Shown here piece by piece: positions 51,333 to 61,404 of a stretch of 64,000 nt of DNA (position 1 is its first letter; the number at the start of each line of letters is the position of its first letter). A program made the position numbers and the translations under genes. The notes under the pieces are model-generated. The model did not search any database. It was not told where the DNA came from and saw only the letters and a program-made list of their open reading frames with translations. The DNA comes from Chrysophaeum taylorii (Eukaryota; Sar; Pelagophyceae; Pelagomonadales; Pelagomonadaceae). Where the stretch lies: NCBI GenBank assembly GCA_029834535.1, contig JAQMWT010000351.1:62001-126000 (forward strand), in the 5' to 3' direction.

Positions 51333-52595
51333 CCTGGGTCTTTCCAGAATCCAATAACTTTGAAGTTGGGTTCTTCAACGGTCGCACCTACCTGTCTGCG
51401 GGCCTCGCTCTGGAACGGCGGACTCGCGTCGTCGTCGCTACCAACGGTGAGCACGCTTCGCCCAGCAGAGCGCGTTTATTACTACGCGCGGTCCTCAACA
51501 ACTCAAGCTCGAAACTTGGGACGACGCGGCGCTCTTCGATGATGATGATGATGGCGAAACTAGGTAACCAAGCAAAATTGGCGGTGGTCTTACCAGTCCG
51601 GGGCACAGTCGGTCGTTGGGACCACGCCACGAGGAGGTTGTTGAACTTGGTTGCCAACCTCGTCGCCCTAATCAAAGAAGAAGAAGAAGAAGAAGAAGAA
51701 GAAGAAGAAGAACCGCGGGGGGCTTGATGTTGATAGCCCACCCACCCTCGAGCACGAGTCTCCTCGTCACAACAACAACAACAACAACAACAACAACGGA
51801 TCAAGTTTACAAAACAAGAAACATGGTAAGAAAACCGAACCTGCGTCTGTCTTCTGCTCGGAAGTCCTCAAGCTGCAGACCCCACCACCACCACGAATGG
51901 ATCCGGTTAGAGAGAGAGAGCTGACTTCAATCTGTCGAGAGGGCCAATTTTTCAACCAAAGGATTATTATATATACTTGATGACAGTTTGGTTGTTGTTT
52001 TCTTAGCGAGAAACTATAATTTCACCAAAGAAAATCATTTTGTGGAGAGAACGCACCGTCGTCGCGAAGGAGGAGGACGGTGCCTTGTGAACCCGCGCCG
52101 GATTGTAGATAGTTCGCCTTCGGAGTTTTTTTTTAGGTTACCCGAGAGAGAAAAAACACGGGGCGGCTCATATTATGGCCGGCCGCGGGAGTTGCAAGTT
52201 GAAGTTGACGACCAAGTTGATAGTGAGTCAGAATGTCAGCGGTCTCAAGAAAAGGAGTTCACGTGCGGCCGGGGTCTCACTCAACAAGGCACTCCACAAC
52301 TTCCAACTTAAAACGACACATCGCTCATAGCGACAGACCATCAACAACTTTCCCACGGCGCAGGGGCTAGCCTGCGCCCCATGCACTGGTTACTTTAGCT
52401 CGTTACTTTCTGGTCAATTCGCCCCCCCCCCTCCTGGTCTTCACGTCGGCTTGCCTGCGCCTGCTGGAAGAGAAGCTTTCTTTAATTAAATAATGCCCTG
52501 TTCTTTTGTCTCGGATCTTTTGGCTGCTCGCATATTAATTACGACCTCCCTCCCAGTCTGCTTTTAAAACGTAGTAGCCTCCTTTGTTGTTGTTG
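51333..52595. other. Intergenic, microsatellite-rich; no gene seen
   Basis: An (AGA)n array (51678-51711), a (CAA)n array (51770-51797) and a run of C (about 52424-52431). A 107-codon plus frame at 51988 has no recognisable domain. AT-richer than the genes. Confidence 0.5.
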
Positions 52596-54809
52596 TTACG
52601 CACGTGTCGTCCTCGCAAATATTTGCAGCCTGGACCGGAGATAAGAGTCTTGTTCTCGCTCGCCGTCGAGAGCGCCCCATTCAAAGAAAGGAATGTGGGC
52701 AACGTCCCAGCCAAGCCGCCGCAACAGTCGGGACTTGAAGCGCGTAGGACCGTTCTCGATCCTCGTTCTCTTGAGATAGTGGGATGGCCCGTCGACTTCG
52801 ACCGCGCGCTTTTTGTCTGGTTGAGCCATGTCGAGCGACAATCCCTCCATGGTCACGTGCTCGAAGACGTGCGTCCACTCAACTCGGTCGAGCGCGGTCG
52901 CAACGTCGCGTTGGAACTGGGAAGGTTTTGGGTCCTGGCGTAGATATGCAGCCAGGAGCATCTGCTGGTGGTTCGACAGCGGGTAGCTCCGGTCGGGCCA
53001 TTCAAGAATAAAGTGCAATGAGGCAAGGTGGAGCTGCGACAAAAAGTGATCATCGAAGGTATCGAGATCCGCTGCCACAGCGCGAAACGCAATCTCGGCA
53101 AAAATCTCGGGGTCCTTATTCCAGCCGATGCAGGCAAATGCCCAAGCAGTGTTGGCGAGCTCCTGCGGATTGAACTCGCCCAGCCGCGAAGGGACCGTGT
53201 CGGCTATCGCTGCGAAAAGCTGTGGTGCCTCGATGCCCGACTTCGCGAAGGTCCACACCGTGTTGGCGAGGTCCTGCGGATTGAACTCGTCCAGCCGCGA
53301 AGGTGCCGCGCCGGCGATCGCCGCGAAGAGTCGTGGTGCGTCGATGCCCGCCGTCGCGAAGGCCCACACCGTGTTGGCGAGGTTCTGCGGATTGAACTCT
53401 CCCAGCCGCGAAAGGGCTGCGCCGGCGATCCCTGCGAGAAGCTGTGGTGCCTCGATGCGTGCCGTGGCGAAGGCCCACGCCATGTTGGCAAGCTCTTGCG
53501 GATTGAACTCGTCCAGCCGCGAAGGAGCCGCGCCGGCGATCGCCGCGAAGAGCTGTGGTGCCTCGATGCCCGCCGTCGCGAATGCCCACGCTGTGTTTGC
53601 GAGCGCCTGCGTATTGAACTCGCCCAGCCGCGAAGGGGCCGCGCCGGCAATCGCCACAAAGAGTCGTGGTGCATCGATGCCCGCCGTCGCGAAGGCCCAC
53701 ACCGTGTTGGCGAGGTTCTGCGGATTGAACTCTCCCAGCCGCGAAAGGGCTGCGCCGGCGATCCCTGCGAGAAGCTGTGGTGCCTCGATGCCCGACTTCG
53801 CGAAGGCCCACACCGTGTTGGCGAGGTCCTGCGGATTGAACTCGTCCAGCCGCGAAGGTGCCGCGCCGGCGATCGCCGCGAAGAGTCGTGGTGCATCGAT
53901 GCCCGCCGTCGCGAAGGCCCACACCGTGTTGGCGAGGTTCTGCGGATTGAACTCTCCCAGCCGCGAAAGGGCTGCGCCGGCGATCCCTGCGAGAAGCTGT
54001 GGTGCCTCGATGCGTGCCGTCGCGAAGGCCCACACCGTGTTGGCGAGCTCCTGCGGATTGAACTGGCCCAGCCGCGAAGGGACCGTGTCGGCTATCGCTG
54101 CGAAAAGCTGTGGTGCCTCGATGCCCGACTTCGCGAAGGCCCACACCGTGTTGGCGAGCGCCTGCGTATTGAACTCGCCCAGCCGCGAAGGGGCCGCGCC
54201 GGCGATCGCCACAAAGAGTCGTGGTGCATCGATGCCCGCCGTCGCGAAGGCCCACACCGTGTTGGCGAGGTTCTGCGGATTGAACTCTCCCAGCCGCGAA
54301 AGGGCTGCGCCGGCGATCGCCGCGAAGAGTCGTGGTGCGTCGATGCCCGACTTCGCGAAGGCCCACACCGTGTTGGCGAGGTCCTGCGGATTGAACTCGC
54401 CCAGCCGCGAAGGGGCCGCGCTTGCGATCGCCGCGAAGAGACGTGGTGCGTCGATGCCCGCTGTCGCGAAGGCCCATGCCGCGTTGGCGAGGTTCTGCGG
54501 ATTGAACTCGCCGAGCCGCGAAATGACCGCGCCGGCGATCGCCACGAAGAGCTGCGGTGCCTCGACGCGTGTCGTCGCGAAGGCCCACGCCGTGTTGGCG
54601 AGCTCCTGCGGATTGAACTTGTGGATGCAGCGCTGACAAGCGTCTGCGAGGGCCATCACAACGCGGCGATCGCGTCGCACGTCGCGGTTTCGGCCTCCAA
54701 ACTTGGCAACACGGTGCGCAGCAGTCGACAAGTTCCGAGCGCTTGAGCCGCGAAGAGTGATAGAATCGTTTCGGGAGTCGCACCGCGACCTGTCATCTGT
54801 TTCCCCCAC
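52596..54809 (-). CDS. RAP-domain protein with 13 near-identical 37-aa helical repeats
   Basis: An intact 737-codon minus frame. After about 64 N-terminal residues there are 13 tandem repeats of 37 aa of the type FNPQDLANTVWAFAKSGI then DAPRLFAAIAGAAPSRLGE, plus a partial fourteenth. The FxxQxLANxxWAFA helix-turn-helix is the repeat found with RAP domains in algal, apicomplexan and plant organelle proteins (related to OPR and FASTK families). The C-terminus (about 640-737) is a RAP domain: KKRAVEVDGPSHYLKR, RLLRRLGWDVAHIPFFEW. Such proteins bind organellar RNA and assist its processing or stability; the RAP fold is nuclease-like. Transport to plastid or mitochondrion is expected, but no clear transit peptide is seen at this start. 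Another frame upstream (to 55222) encodes QQVEWGKQMTGRGATPETIL then SLFAAQ, the usual family N-terminus, so the real gene probably starts upstream and a one-base frame change lies near 54735. Confidence 0.85.
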   Translation of the reverse strand: MGETDDRSRCDSRNDSITLRGSSARNLSTAAHRVAKFGGRNRDVRRDRRVVMALADACQRCIHKFNPQELANTAWAFATTRVEAPQLFVAIAGAVISRLGEFNPQNLANAAWAFATAGIDAPRLFAAIASAAPSRLGEFNPQDLANTVWAFAKSGIDAPRLFAAIAGAALSRLGEFNPQNLANTVWAFATAGIDAPRLFVAIAGAAPSRLGEFNTQALANTVWAFAKSGIEAPQLFAAIADTVPSRLGQFNPQELANTVWAFATARIEAPQLLAGIAGAALSRLGEFNPQNLANTVWAFATAGIDAPRLFAAIAGAAPSRLDEFNPQDLANTVWAFAKSGIEAPQLLAGIAGAALSRLGEFNPQNLANTVWAFATAGIDAPRLFVAIAGAAPSRLGEFNTQALANTAWAFATAGIEAPQLFAAIAGAAPSRLDEFNPQELANMAWAFATARIEAPQLLAGIAGAALSRLGEFNPQNLANTVWAFATAGIDAPRLFAAIAGAAPSRLDEFNPQDLANTVWTFAKSGIEAPQLFAAIADTVPSRLGEFNPQELANTAWAFACIGWNKDPEIFAEIAFRAVAADLDTFDDHFLSQLHLASLHFILEWPDRSYPLSNHQQMLLAAYLRQDPKPSQFQRDVATALDRVEWTHVFEHVTMEGLSLDMAQPDKKRAVEVDGPSHYLKRTRIENGPTRFKSRLLRRLGWDVAHIPFFEWGALDGEREQDSYLRSRLQIFARTTRA
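53175..54617 (-). repeat. 13 x 111-bp tandem repeat inside the RAP gene
   Basis: The 37-aa repeats are near-identical at DNA level (TTGCGGATTGAACTC recurs every 111 bp). Higher-order blocks of two or three repeats are themselves duplicated; for example the ELAN-NLAN-DLAN trio occurs twice. This indicates recent unequal crossing-over or gene conversion. Confidence 0.9.
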
Positions 54810-55222
54810 TCAACTTGTTGCCATCGCGGTGCCTCGGAACTGCTGGCTCGCGCGCGGGGGCTCGAGCGCGGAAACGACGCCGCGACGGTCGTTGCGGCAA
54901 GCGTCGCCGCGGCGCTGCGTGTTACTTTCTTGTCGCGCCGGCGACTGAGATCGGCGCCAGTCTTGACCGTCGCGCCGCAGGTTGTCGTTCGCGCCAGACA
55001 GTCGTCGCCTCGGTGACCGAGAGCGGCGGTGCACCAAAAAAAGTCAGGACCGTTGCGCCACCCGTCCTCGGGGCACATGTCGTCGTCGGCGTGGTTAGGG
55101 ATTCGTCGTCGTATCGGGGACTGCGAACGTCTTCTATGGTCTCGATCGGCGCGCCACCTGTCGTCTTGCCCGTGGAGGTCTTCGCACCTCCGGCGGTTTG
55201 CTTTTGGTAGCTGAGTGAACAC
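54810..55222 (-). CDS. Probable N-terminal part of the RAP-domain gene in another frame
   Basis: The minus frame from ATG 55222 encodes an Arg/Ser-rich leader (RRRSQSPIRRRIPNHADDD), then APRWQQVEWGKQMTGRGATP and ETILSLFAAQ before it leaves homology near 54735. WQ/WxxVxxxMxGxGAxPxxIL is the typical opening of algal RAP-repeat proteins, and the main frame resumes it with ARNLSTAAHRVAKFG. A single frame offset separates them; sequence error, short intron or real mutation are all possible. Confidence 0.5.
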
Positions 55223-55230
55223 GTTGTCAC

Positions 55231-55539
55231 AAAAATACGACGTTTAAAATCAAATTGCCTTAACTAACGAATTAATAGTTCAAACGTATCCCCCTATAGA
55301 ACGGATTTCCCAAAGACAGCAACGACTTCGAATAACTTTCGAAAGCGGCGCTGTCTCGGACTTCGGCGCCACCGACTTTGTGCCAGGAAGAAGAAGACTG
55401 TCGCGAGACTCCTGTGCCCGAGCTTTTGGTGCAGTGTCGAGCCCGACTCGGGCCGCCGCTTATTGACCGGGCTCCGATCGAGCGCTCCGCAACTCTGGAG
55501 GTGAAGAGTTGGCATTTAGCGCGCGTTGAGTGTGATATG
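55231..55539. other. Spacer without recognised gene
   Basis: Short AT-rich stretch (55230-55310) then GC-richer sequence with no recognisable domain. Confidence 0.4.
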
Positions 55540-57030
55540 ATGTGTACCTTCGAAAAAGATACATGCATGCAAGCGATGAAAACGCCGTCCCAGTTTCAAG
55601 CAGAAGACGGTCAGGTTACTTTTGGGCCAAAATCCGAAGCATTTGTGATGCGAATGCTCACCTCGCCGCCTTTTGGATTCTAGAAAAGAACGGCCTCAGA
55701 GCTGAAAAGTTGCAGGTCTGCGGCGCTTGTCGATGGAATTGCGCCCACCAGGTGAGCAGCCGAACGGTGTTGTGGCCCAAAGCGTTCCGCGAAAGAGTCT
55801 CGTCGACGTCTCCATCCATCAAGCCGCGACTTTTCCACCCGGAACTCGACCAAGCTCGTCTCGTTGGGCGCTTTCAGCCGGAAGGTGATCAAGGCCTGTG
55901 CATCAACGCCGCAGCCGCCAAGTCCGTTTGGTCCGCGACCTCGCCGCGGTGTGGCGTCTTCGCCCGTTCACCGCCTGGTCGACATCACCGCTTGACTCGA
56001 TGCCGCTTCGGCGGGATAATTGACGCTGGCCCTGCACCCGCGAGACGGCGGCTTGGCATGCGTTTCTTTGAAAACGACCCGCACACTGGTACCGCCACGA
56101 TTGGCGACGGCGCTCGTTACGGTCTCGACTTTGCGCTCCGCAAACCTCCCGCGGTGGCTGCCTCCTCTCTTATCGCCAAGTGACGCCCGCCGCCGAGGTC
56201 CCCATTTTTTTCGCGGGCGCAAGAGTGCCCGCCTCGGCGTCTATTTCGGGGCTCGCCCCGAGGCCGGCTCTGTTGTCTACGTGGTACCGGTTCCCCAACC
56301 CGGGCACGGGCAGGCCGATCAGCATCTTGTCCGCGTCGGTCTGCTTCCTCGCTGCACCAGATAAGCACGTCGAGGCAGATCTCCTTGCCGCCACCCTCAA
56401 GGACCACCGTCTCGCCGTTTTATGACCGCCTCGCCGAGATCTTCGCTGACTTTTTTCGCAACGCCGCCGCTCCTCCGCCCGCGCGGGTTAAGCGGCCGGA
56501 ACCCTCCGCTCCGACGCAACAACCCACCGAACGCCTCCACTACACCAACCCCCAGTGGAAGGACGTCGCGTTCTGTCGCACCTGCCACGGGGTCGGGCAC
56601 GCGGCAGGCGCCTGCGGCTCCGTCTTCACCGCCCCCCCCCTGGCTGGCAACCTGGCGACCTTGTCACCATCCGGGCCTTGGCAGGCGCCCCGCTTTTGCC
56701 GGCCAGCACCCGGCCCACGCCCCCGCCGCGAGTGCCCACCACCCCCAACCACCGCGGGCCCCGCGTGCACCCACCACACCACCGCCACCGCGACAACTGC
56801 CCTGTCCTTGAGCGTCGGGTTTCTCGCGATTTGGAAATCGCCGATGCTCGAGCCGCGCGAGGTGCCAAGCTGACGCTCAAAACCACAAACTGATCCAACA
56901 AATCCAAGTTCTCAACCAGCAGCTTCTGGCTTCCAACGACGACTTACGCCGACTAGAGGCAGCAAAGTTCAAGTTCGCGGAGGCGAACTTGCTGCCGTTT
57001 AGGTTGGAGTTCAGCAATGGCGCGTAATGA
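55540..57030 (+). mobile_element. Decayed Gag-like region with CCHC zinc knuckle (retroelement fossil)
   Basis: A plus-strand coding-like region with a Pro-rich linker, a CCHC zinc knuckle (CRTCHGVGHAAGAC, about 56570-56612) and a coiled-coil end (LIQQIQVLNQQLLASNDDL, about 56890-56950). A CCHC knuckle with Pro-rich and coiled-coil segments suits a retroelement Gag-like protein, but no polymerase, integrase or terminal repeats were seen nearby, so the class is uncertain. It is broken, with several interruptions. Confidence 0.4.
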
Positions 57031-58544
57031 TTTCTTCGATGCCGGACAACTCGCAGATCGCCGCTTCGATCTCGTCTTCGTCGACCACAACTCCAGGTTC
57101 GTGATACCAGGCACCGTCCAACTTTCATCGTCTAAATCCAGGACACTCTCCTCTCGACGATACGCGACGAAGTGCGGCGGCGTCGCGTCAAACGAGAGGT
57201 AATTTAATTCTCATTTTCGCTTCGACGGACTTCCTGGCCATTTTTGCGGCCGGACCGTCTGCTGTCTCTTCGTGCGCGTCGCTGGGAGCATGGATTCGTC
57301 GGTCTCCCCACCCTCGCGCAGCTTCCTCGTTGCCTCCTCACCGTAGCCGAGCGGCTCGACCTTCGCAATTGCAGCTCCACGACCGCCTCCTTCACATCTC
57401 GACGGAGGGCATCGGTGAAAGTTCGCTAAGGTTGTGAGGTTACAATGCTGACCGGATCCATCGGGCCTCGTTAATTGGACGATGAGTGTGTAGATTGGTT
57501 TCAAGAGGACCATCCATATGTGGTACCAGTGTCTAGAGCTCGGTGCCTCGCTGGACACATCACGGACTCCAATAACAAACAGGGGAGTGTTTGGAGCCGG
57601 CCAGTAGTCGGGTGTACCGGTCTCCGGTGTTTTTTAAATTTCTGGGGTAGAATTCCAACACAGGTTCGTTTTTTTTCTGGGCGAGAGAATTTTTTTTTTC
57701 TGCTGGCGAAAAAAAGACCACCAACGCTTACGCACGCACTTCAAGCAGTCACATCAGTCGACCTTTAAAAAAACCCTTATGATATCATCATACTTGAAGC
57801 CAATACTACAAAATGAGAGGTTTTTCGTATTTTCTGGGCGACTGACTGTCGTACCATAACAACTATCCTCCGAAATCGACGTTCAAAGAAAAAAAAAGGG
57901 AGGATAGCGAGGAGGTTGTTGCGGAAGACGAGAGCATGCATGTTCCGCGGTCCATATCGATGACTGGTAGCTAAAAATCGGGTCCCGCCTTCGACGCCAT
58001 CTTTGCCACCAATGGCTGGGACTGCGTGCCGCCGCCGCCGCATTTGGTGGGATATGACGTGGCACGGCACCCGACCGCCCTCACGGAGACGAGGAAAAAA
58101 AGCTATAAAATATGATGATGATGGCCTCGAAGGAAAGGAGGACATATATATGCCAAATGCAGAAAAGCGCGATGTGTTTTGCTCGAAGGGGGACGGATGC
58201 ATGGACAGGTGCGGTGGCGGGCGAGTCCACGGGTTCAGAGGTGTTGTGCGACACACACCAACAAAACTTGAGGCGACGTGATGTGCGTGCGAATAACGGC
58301 CCGAGTCTCGCCAACAACTCGAGAGTTTGGCGCGAGATTCGATTCGCGTGTGTGGGAAGTGAAGAGAAGAGAGGAGAACAGACCGCAGCAGGAACGAGGA
58401 GGGCGTGTAATTTCTTCGGAGGCGGCGGCGGCGGCCAGAGTAGTAGAAGAAGAAAAGTATATCCAAATAAAAAAAGAAAGTTGGGTCCCATGGAGCGATC
58501 GCGACCCATAATAGGACACATGATGCAGCAGCAGCAGTAGGACA
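57031..58544. other. No gene recognised; upstream region of the pseudokinase gene
   Basis: Homopolymer T runs (57665-57700), AT-rich segments, and ATGATG/GATGATG near 58110. A 331-codon minus frame (57777-58772) overlaps the start of the pseudokinase gene and is Ser/Phe/Pro-rich; it looks like antisense. A TATATCCAAATAAA stretch at about 58457 could serve as a core promoter for the downstream gene. Confidence 0.4.
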
Positions 58545-61304
58545 ATGAGCGAGGAGCTCAAGGAGAAGAGCTGGGAAGTTGGAGAAAGCGTCGGGGAGAC
58601 GGGGCGCGTGGTGGTCGGTCCCGAGGGGAGGTTTGGGGTCTACGAGGTCGTTTGTGGTGGTGGTGGTGGAAGGCGCCGCGAGGCGATGCGCGTGACGAGT
58701 GTTGCGGCCGAGCCTCGTCGGCTGCGTCAGCAGCTGAGAGAAGCGCATATCATGCTCGCGCTCAAGTCGCACCCAAACTTGGTGGGTGTCCGCGCGGCCT
58801 TTAAGGTGGGTTCGGACTTTTGCGTGTTCGAGGATTTCGTGTCCGAGCAGACGCTGGGGGATGTGGGATTATTGGGAAGAGTCTCGGCGGCGGCCGTAGG
58901 CCTGAAAATCGCCCGCGGACTCGAGCACATGGAGCGCTGCGGGTTTACGCACTGGGACATCAAGCCAGAGAACGTTTTGGTCGTGTTGGAGGAGCAGGAT
59001 GCGAAGAACTGTTTGGTCTGCCGCGCGATAATGCCGGATAGCATCGTGAAGATCGCGGGGTTCTGGGCGACGACGCTGAGAGCTTCGGGGATTTTCAAGG
59101 GATTCACTCCCGAGTACGGGTCGCCCGAGACCTCGAAATTGTACGAGGCCGCGACCAGAGGCGAGTACTCGTCGGACCAATTCCATTTAGCAGCGACGAC
59201 CCAGGACGGCTGGGGGTGGGCGTGTTGCGTCGCGGCGATGACGAGTTCGACGAGCGATCGGGACGACCGCCAAAGTGCTCGAGCGATGGTTTTGGGGTTG
59301 AAGGGAGGCGGGAGGTTGGCGAAGCTGGCGGCGCAGTGCACGTTGCCCAACCCGGGGAAGCGCCCGACGATGCGCGCGGTATCCGAGCAGTTGTCGCGAC
59401 TTTTTGACCGCAAAAAATTAACTCGCGACGAAGCGAAACGACGAGCATTTTCGTTGTCGGCGGCGTCGACAGAAGAAGAAGAAGTGGCGAGTCTCCATTG
59501 GAACTTGGGCAACGCGTTTGCGGAGGACCTCGATGATGATTTCGAGGAGAATCTCGTGATCGCAGAGCAGCACTTCCGCGAGGTGGCGAGGATTTGCGCT
59601 GCTTCTTCGAAGAAGAAGAAGAAAAAATCCCAAGCGTTGACCAAGGTGGCGTTTTTGCTTCGCGCGCAAGGCAACTTCGAAGAGGCGCAGCGAATTTTCG
59701 AGGAGACTGTGGAGGTGATGGAGCGTCCAGAAGACGTGGCGACGGCGCTCCAGAATCTGACCGATCTTCTGAGAGTCCAGGGAAAGTTCCACGAGGCCGA
59801 GGTGGCGTGCAAGAGGGCGTTGAAGTTGGTATCGACGACGACTACCGACGACGATTCCACCACCACCACCACCGCCGATAGTTTGCTGCGGACTCTGGCC
59901 GCGTTGCTCAAGGAGCAGAGAAAGTACGAAGAAGCAGAACCGTATCTTCGGCGCATTTTGGAGATCGCGGAGGCAACGGATACGAACGTCGCGTCCGAAC
60001 TCGTTAGTCTTGCTGCTGTGTTGAGCGCTCGCGGCAAGTACGATGAAGCCGACCCGCTGTTCAGGAGATCCCTGAAGATGAGGGAAGGGCTTCCAGATGC
60101 CATCACCTCGCAAGCCTGGATCGCCGACAACCTTCGGAAGAAGGGTGACCTGGAGGCGGCGCTGCCGTTGATGCGAGAAGTGTTGGCGAGCCGCGAGGAA
60201 AGACGAGGCGCGGATCACCCCGACGTCGCCAACGCTCTCAACAACCTCGCGGGGCTCCTGAAATCCCAGGGCAAGTACGAAGAAGCGAGAGGGTTGTACG
60301 ACCGGTCGCTCGAGATCCGGGAGGCCGCGATGGGTCCGTCGCATCCCGAGGTCGCGCAGTCGCTCAACAATCTCGCGGGGTTGTTGGTGATCCAGGGAAA
60401 ATACGAACTCGCGGAACCCCTGTACCGCCGGGCGCTACAGATTGGCGAGCTCGCTCTCGGCCCCGAGCACCCGACGGTCGCGACGCGCCTCAATAACCTC
60501 GCCGAACTTCTGTCTGCTCGAGGAAAGCATTCGGAAGCCGAACCGCTCTACCGCGCGTCTTTGAGGATCCGCGAGGACGCGCTCGGACCAGCCCACCCGG
60601 CCGTGGCCGAATCGCTCAACAACCTCGCGGCCCTCCTCTACGAGAAAGGCAGGTACTCGGAGGCGATGCCCTATTACGAAAAGGCGCTCGCCATCTCCGA
60701 AGCCGCGTTGGGCGAAGGACACCCCGACGTCGCGATCCGCCTCAATAACCTCGGAGAACTTTTGAGAGCTCAAGGCCGCTACGACGAGGGCGAGCCTCTC
60801 CATCGACGATCCCTAGATATCTTCGAAAACGTGTACGGCGAAGACCACCCGAATCTCGCGTGTTTGCTCAACAACCTCGCCGAACTGCTGAGAGCGCGGG
60901 GCAAGTTCGAAGACGCCGAACCCTTGTACCGACGCGCCCTCGAGATCGACGAATCCGCCTTAGGCCCCCACCACCCCGGCGTCGCCTCGGACTTGAATAA
61001 TCTCGCCGTGCTCCTTCACGACCAACAAAAGTACGACGAGGCAGTCCCCCTCATGCGCCGAGCTGCGGACATTCGGCGCGCGACGCTCGGACCCGACCAC
61101 CCGCATTCGCGCGAGAGCGTCGCCGGCCTCCAGGAGCTTCTCCACCACGCACGCTACCAGCACCAGCCGCCGCCCCTAGCCCAAGTCTACTACTTCGAAG
61201 ATGATCATCACGACGAGAACGAGAACGAGAACGAGATTGAGAATGAGAATGAGAATCCCCCGGTCTTCGCCGAAGCAGCCTGCGGCTGCTTCCTCTTGGA
61301 CTGA
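58545..61304 (+). CDS. Pseudokinase fused to kinesin-light-chain-type TPR array, 919 aa
   Basis: An intact intronless frame. Residues about 15-290 are a protein-kinase fold. They show glycine-rich loop remnants, REAMRVTSV in place of the VAIK strand (Arg49 where Lys is expected), HWDIKPENVLV for the catalytic loop (Asp138, Lys140, Asn143 kept; HRD is HWD), VKIAGFW where VKIADFG is expected (metal-binding Asp replaced by Gly172), TPEYGSPE for the APE region, and GKRPTMRAVSEQL at the C-lobe end. Loss of the VAIK Lys and DFG Asp predicts an inactive kinase. Residues 300-560 hold degenerate TPRs. Residues 565-880 hold seven regular 42-residue TPRs (HPDVANALNNLAGLLKSQG, KYEEAEPLYRRALEI type) as in kinesin light chains and bacterial TPR-NACHT proteins. 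The tail is acidic with EN repeats and ends CGCFLLD. Likely a signalling scaffold; partner unknown. Confidence 0.88.
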   Translation: MSEELKEKSWEVGESVGETGRVVVGPEGRFGVYEVVCGGGGGRRREAMRVTSVAAEPRRLRQQLREAHIMLALKSHPNLVGVRAAFKVGSDFCVFEDFVSEQTLGDVGLLGRVSAAAVGLKIARGLEHMERCGFTHWDIKPENVLVVLEEQDAKNCLVCRAIMPDSIVKIAGFWATTLRASGIFKGFTPEYGSPETSKLYEAATRGEYSSDQFHLAATTQDGWGWACCVAAMTSSTSDRDDRQSARAMVLGLKGGGRLAKLAAQCTLPNPGKRPTMRAVSEQLSRLFDRKKLTRDEAKRRAFSLSAASTEEEEVASLHWNLGNAFAEDLDDDFEENLVIAEQHFREVARICAASSKKKKKKSQALTKVAFLLRAQGNFEEAQRIFEETVEVMERPEDVATALQNLTDLLRVQGKFHEAEVACKRALKLVSTTTTDDDSTTTTTADSLLRTLAALLKEQRKYEEAEPYLRRILEIAEATDTNVASELVSLAAVLSARGKYDEADPLFRRSLKMREGLPDAITSQAWIADNLRKKGDLEAALPLMREVLASREERRGADHPDVANALNNLAGLLKSQGKYEEARGLYDRSLEIREAAMGPSHPEVAQSLNNLAGLLVIQGKYELAEPLYRRALQIGELALGPEHPTVATRLNNLAELLSARGKHSEAEPLYRASLRIREDALGPAHPAVAESLNNLAALLYEKGRYSEAMPYYEKALAISEAALGEGHPDVAIRLNNLGELLRAQGRYDEGEPLHRRSLDIFENVYGEDHPNLACLLNNLAELLRARGKFEDAEPLYRRALEIDESALGPHHPGVASDLNNLAVLLHDQQKYDEAVPLMRRAADIRRATLGPDHPHSRESVAGLQELLHHARYQHQPPPLAQVYYFEDDHHDENENENEIENENENPPVFAEAACGCFLLD

Positions 61305-61404
61305 CGGACTGCAGCTTCCGCTTCCAAATCCTTTCCTTTTTCCTTTTTCCTTTCCCTTCGCTTCTTTTTTTTTTTGTATATAAGTCAGAAGCGTGCGGAT
61401 AGGT
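61305..61404. other. 3' flank of the pseudokinase gene, pyrimidine-rich
   Basis: CCTTTT/TTTCC repeats (61330-61372) followed by GTATATAAG and the (AAT) target site of the next element. Confidence 0.5.

Noticed and set aside
53028-54746. Long plus-strand open frames (up to 572 codons) opposite the RAP gene
   Set aside because: They are antisense shadows of the 111-bp repeat array; length and repeats follow from the coding strand, and they show no domain.
57777-58772. 331-codon minus frame upstream of the pseudokinase
   Set aside because: Ser/Pro/Phe-rich with no domain; overlaps the 5' end of the clear plus-strand kinase-TPR gene.
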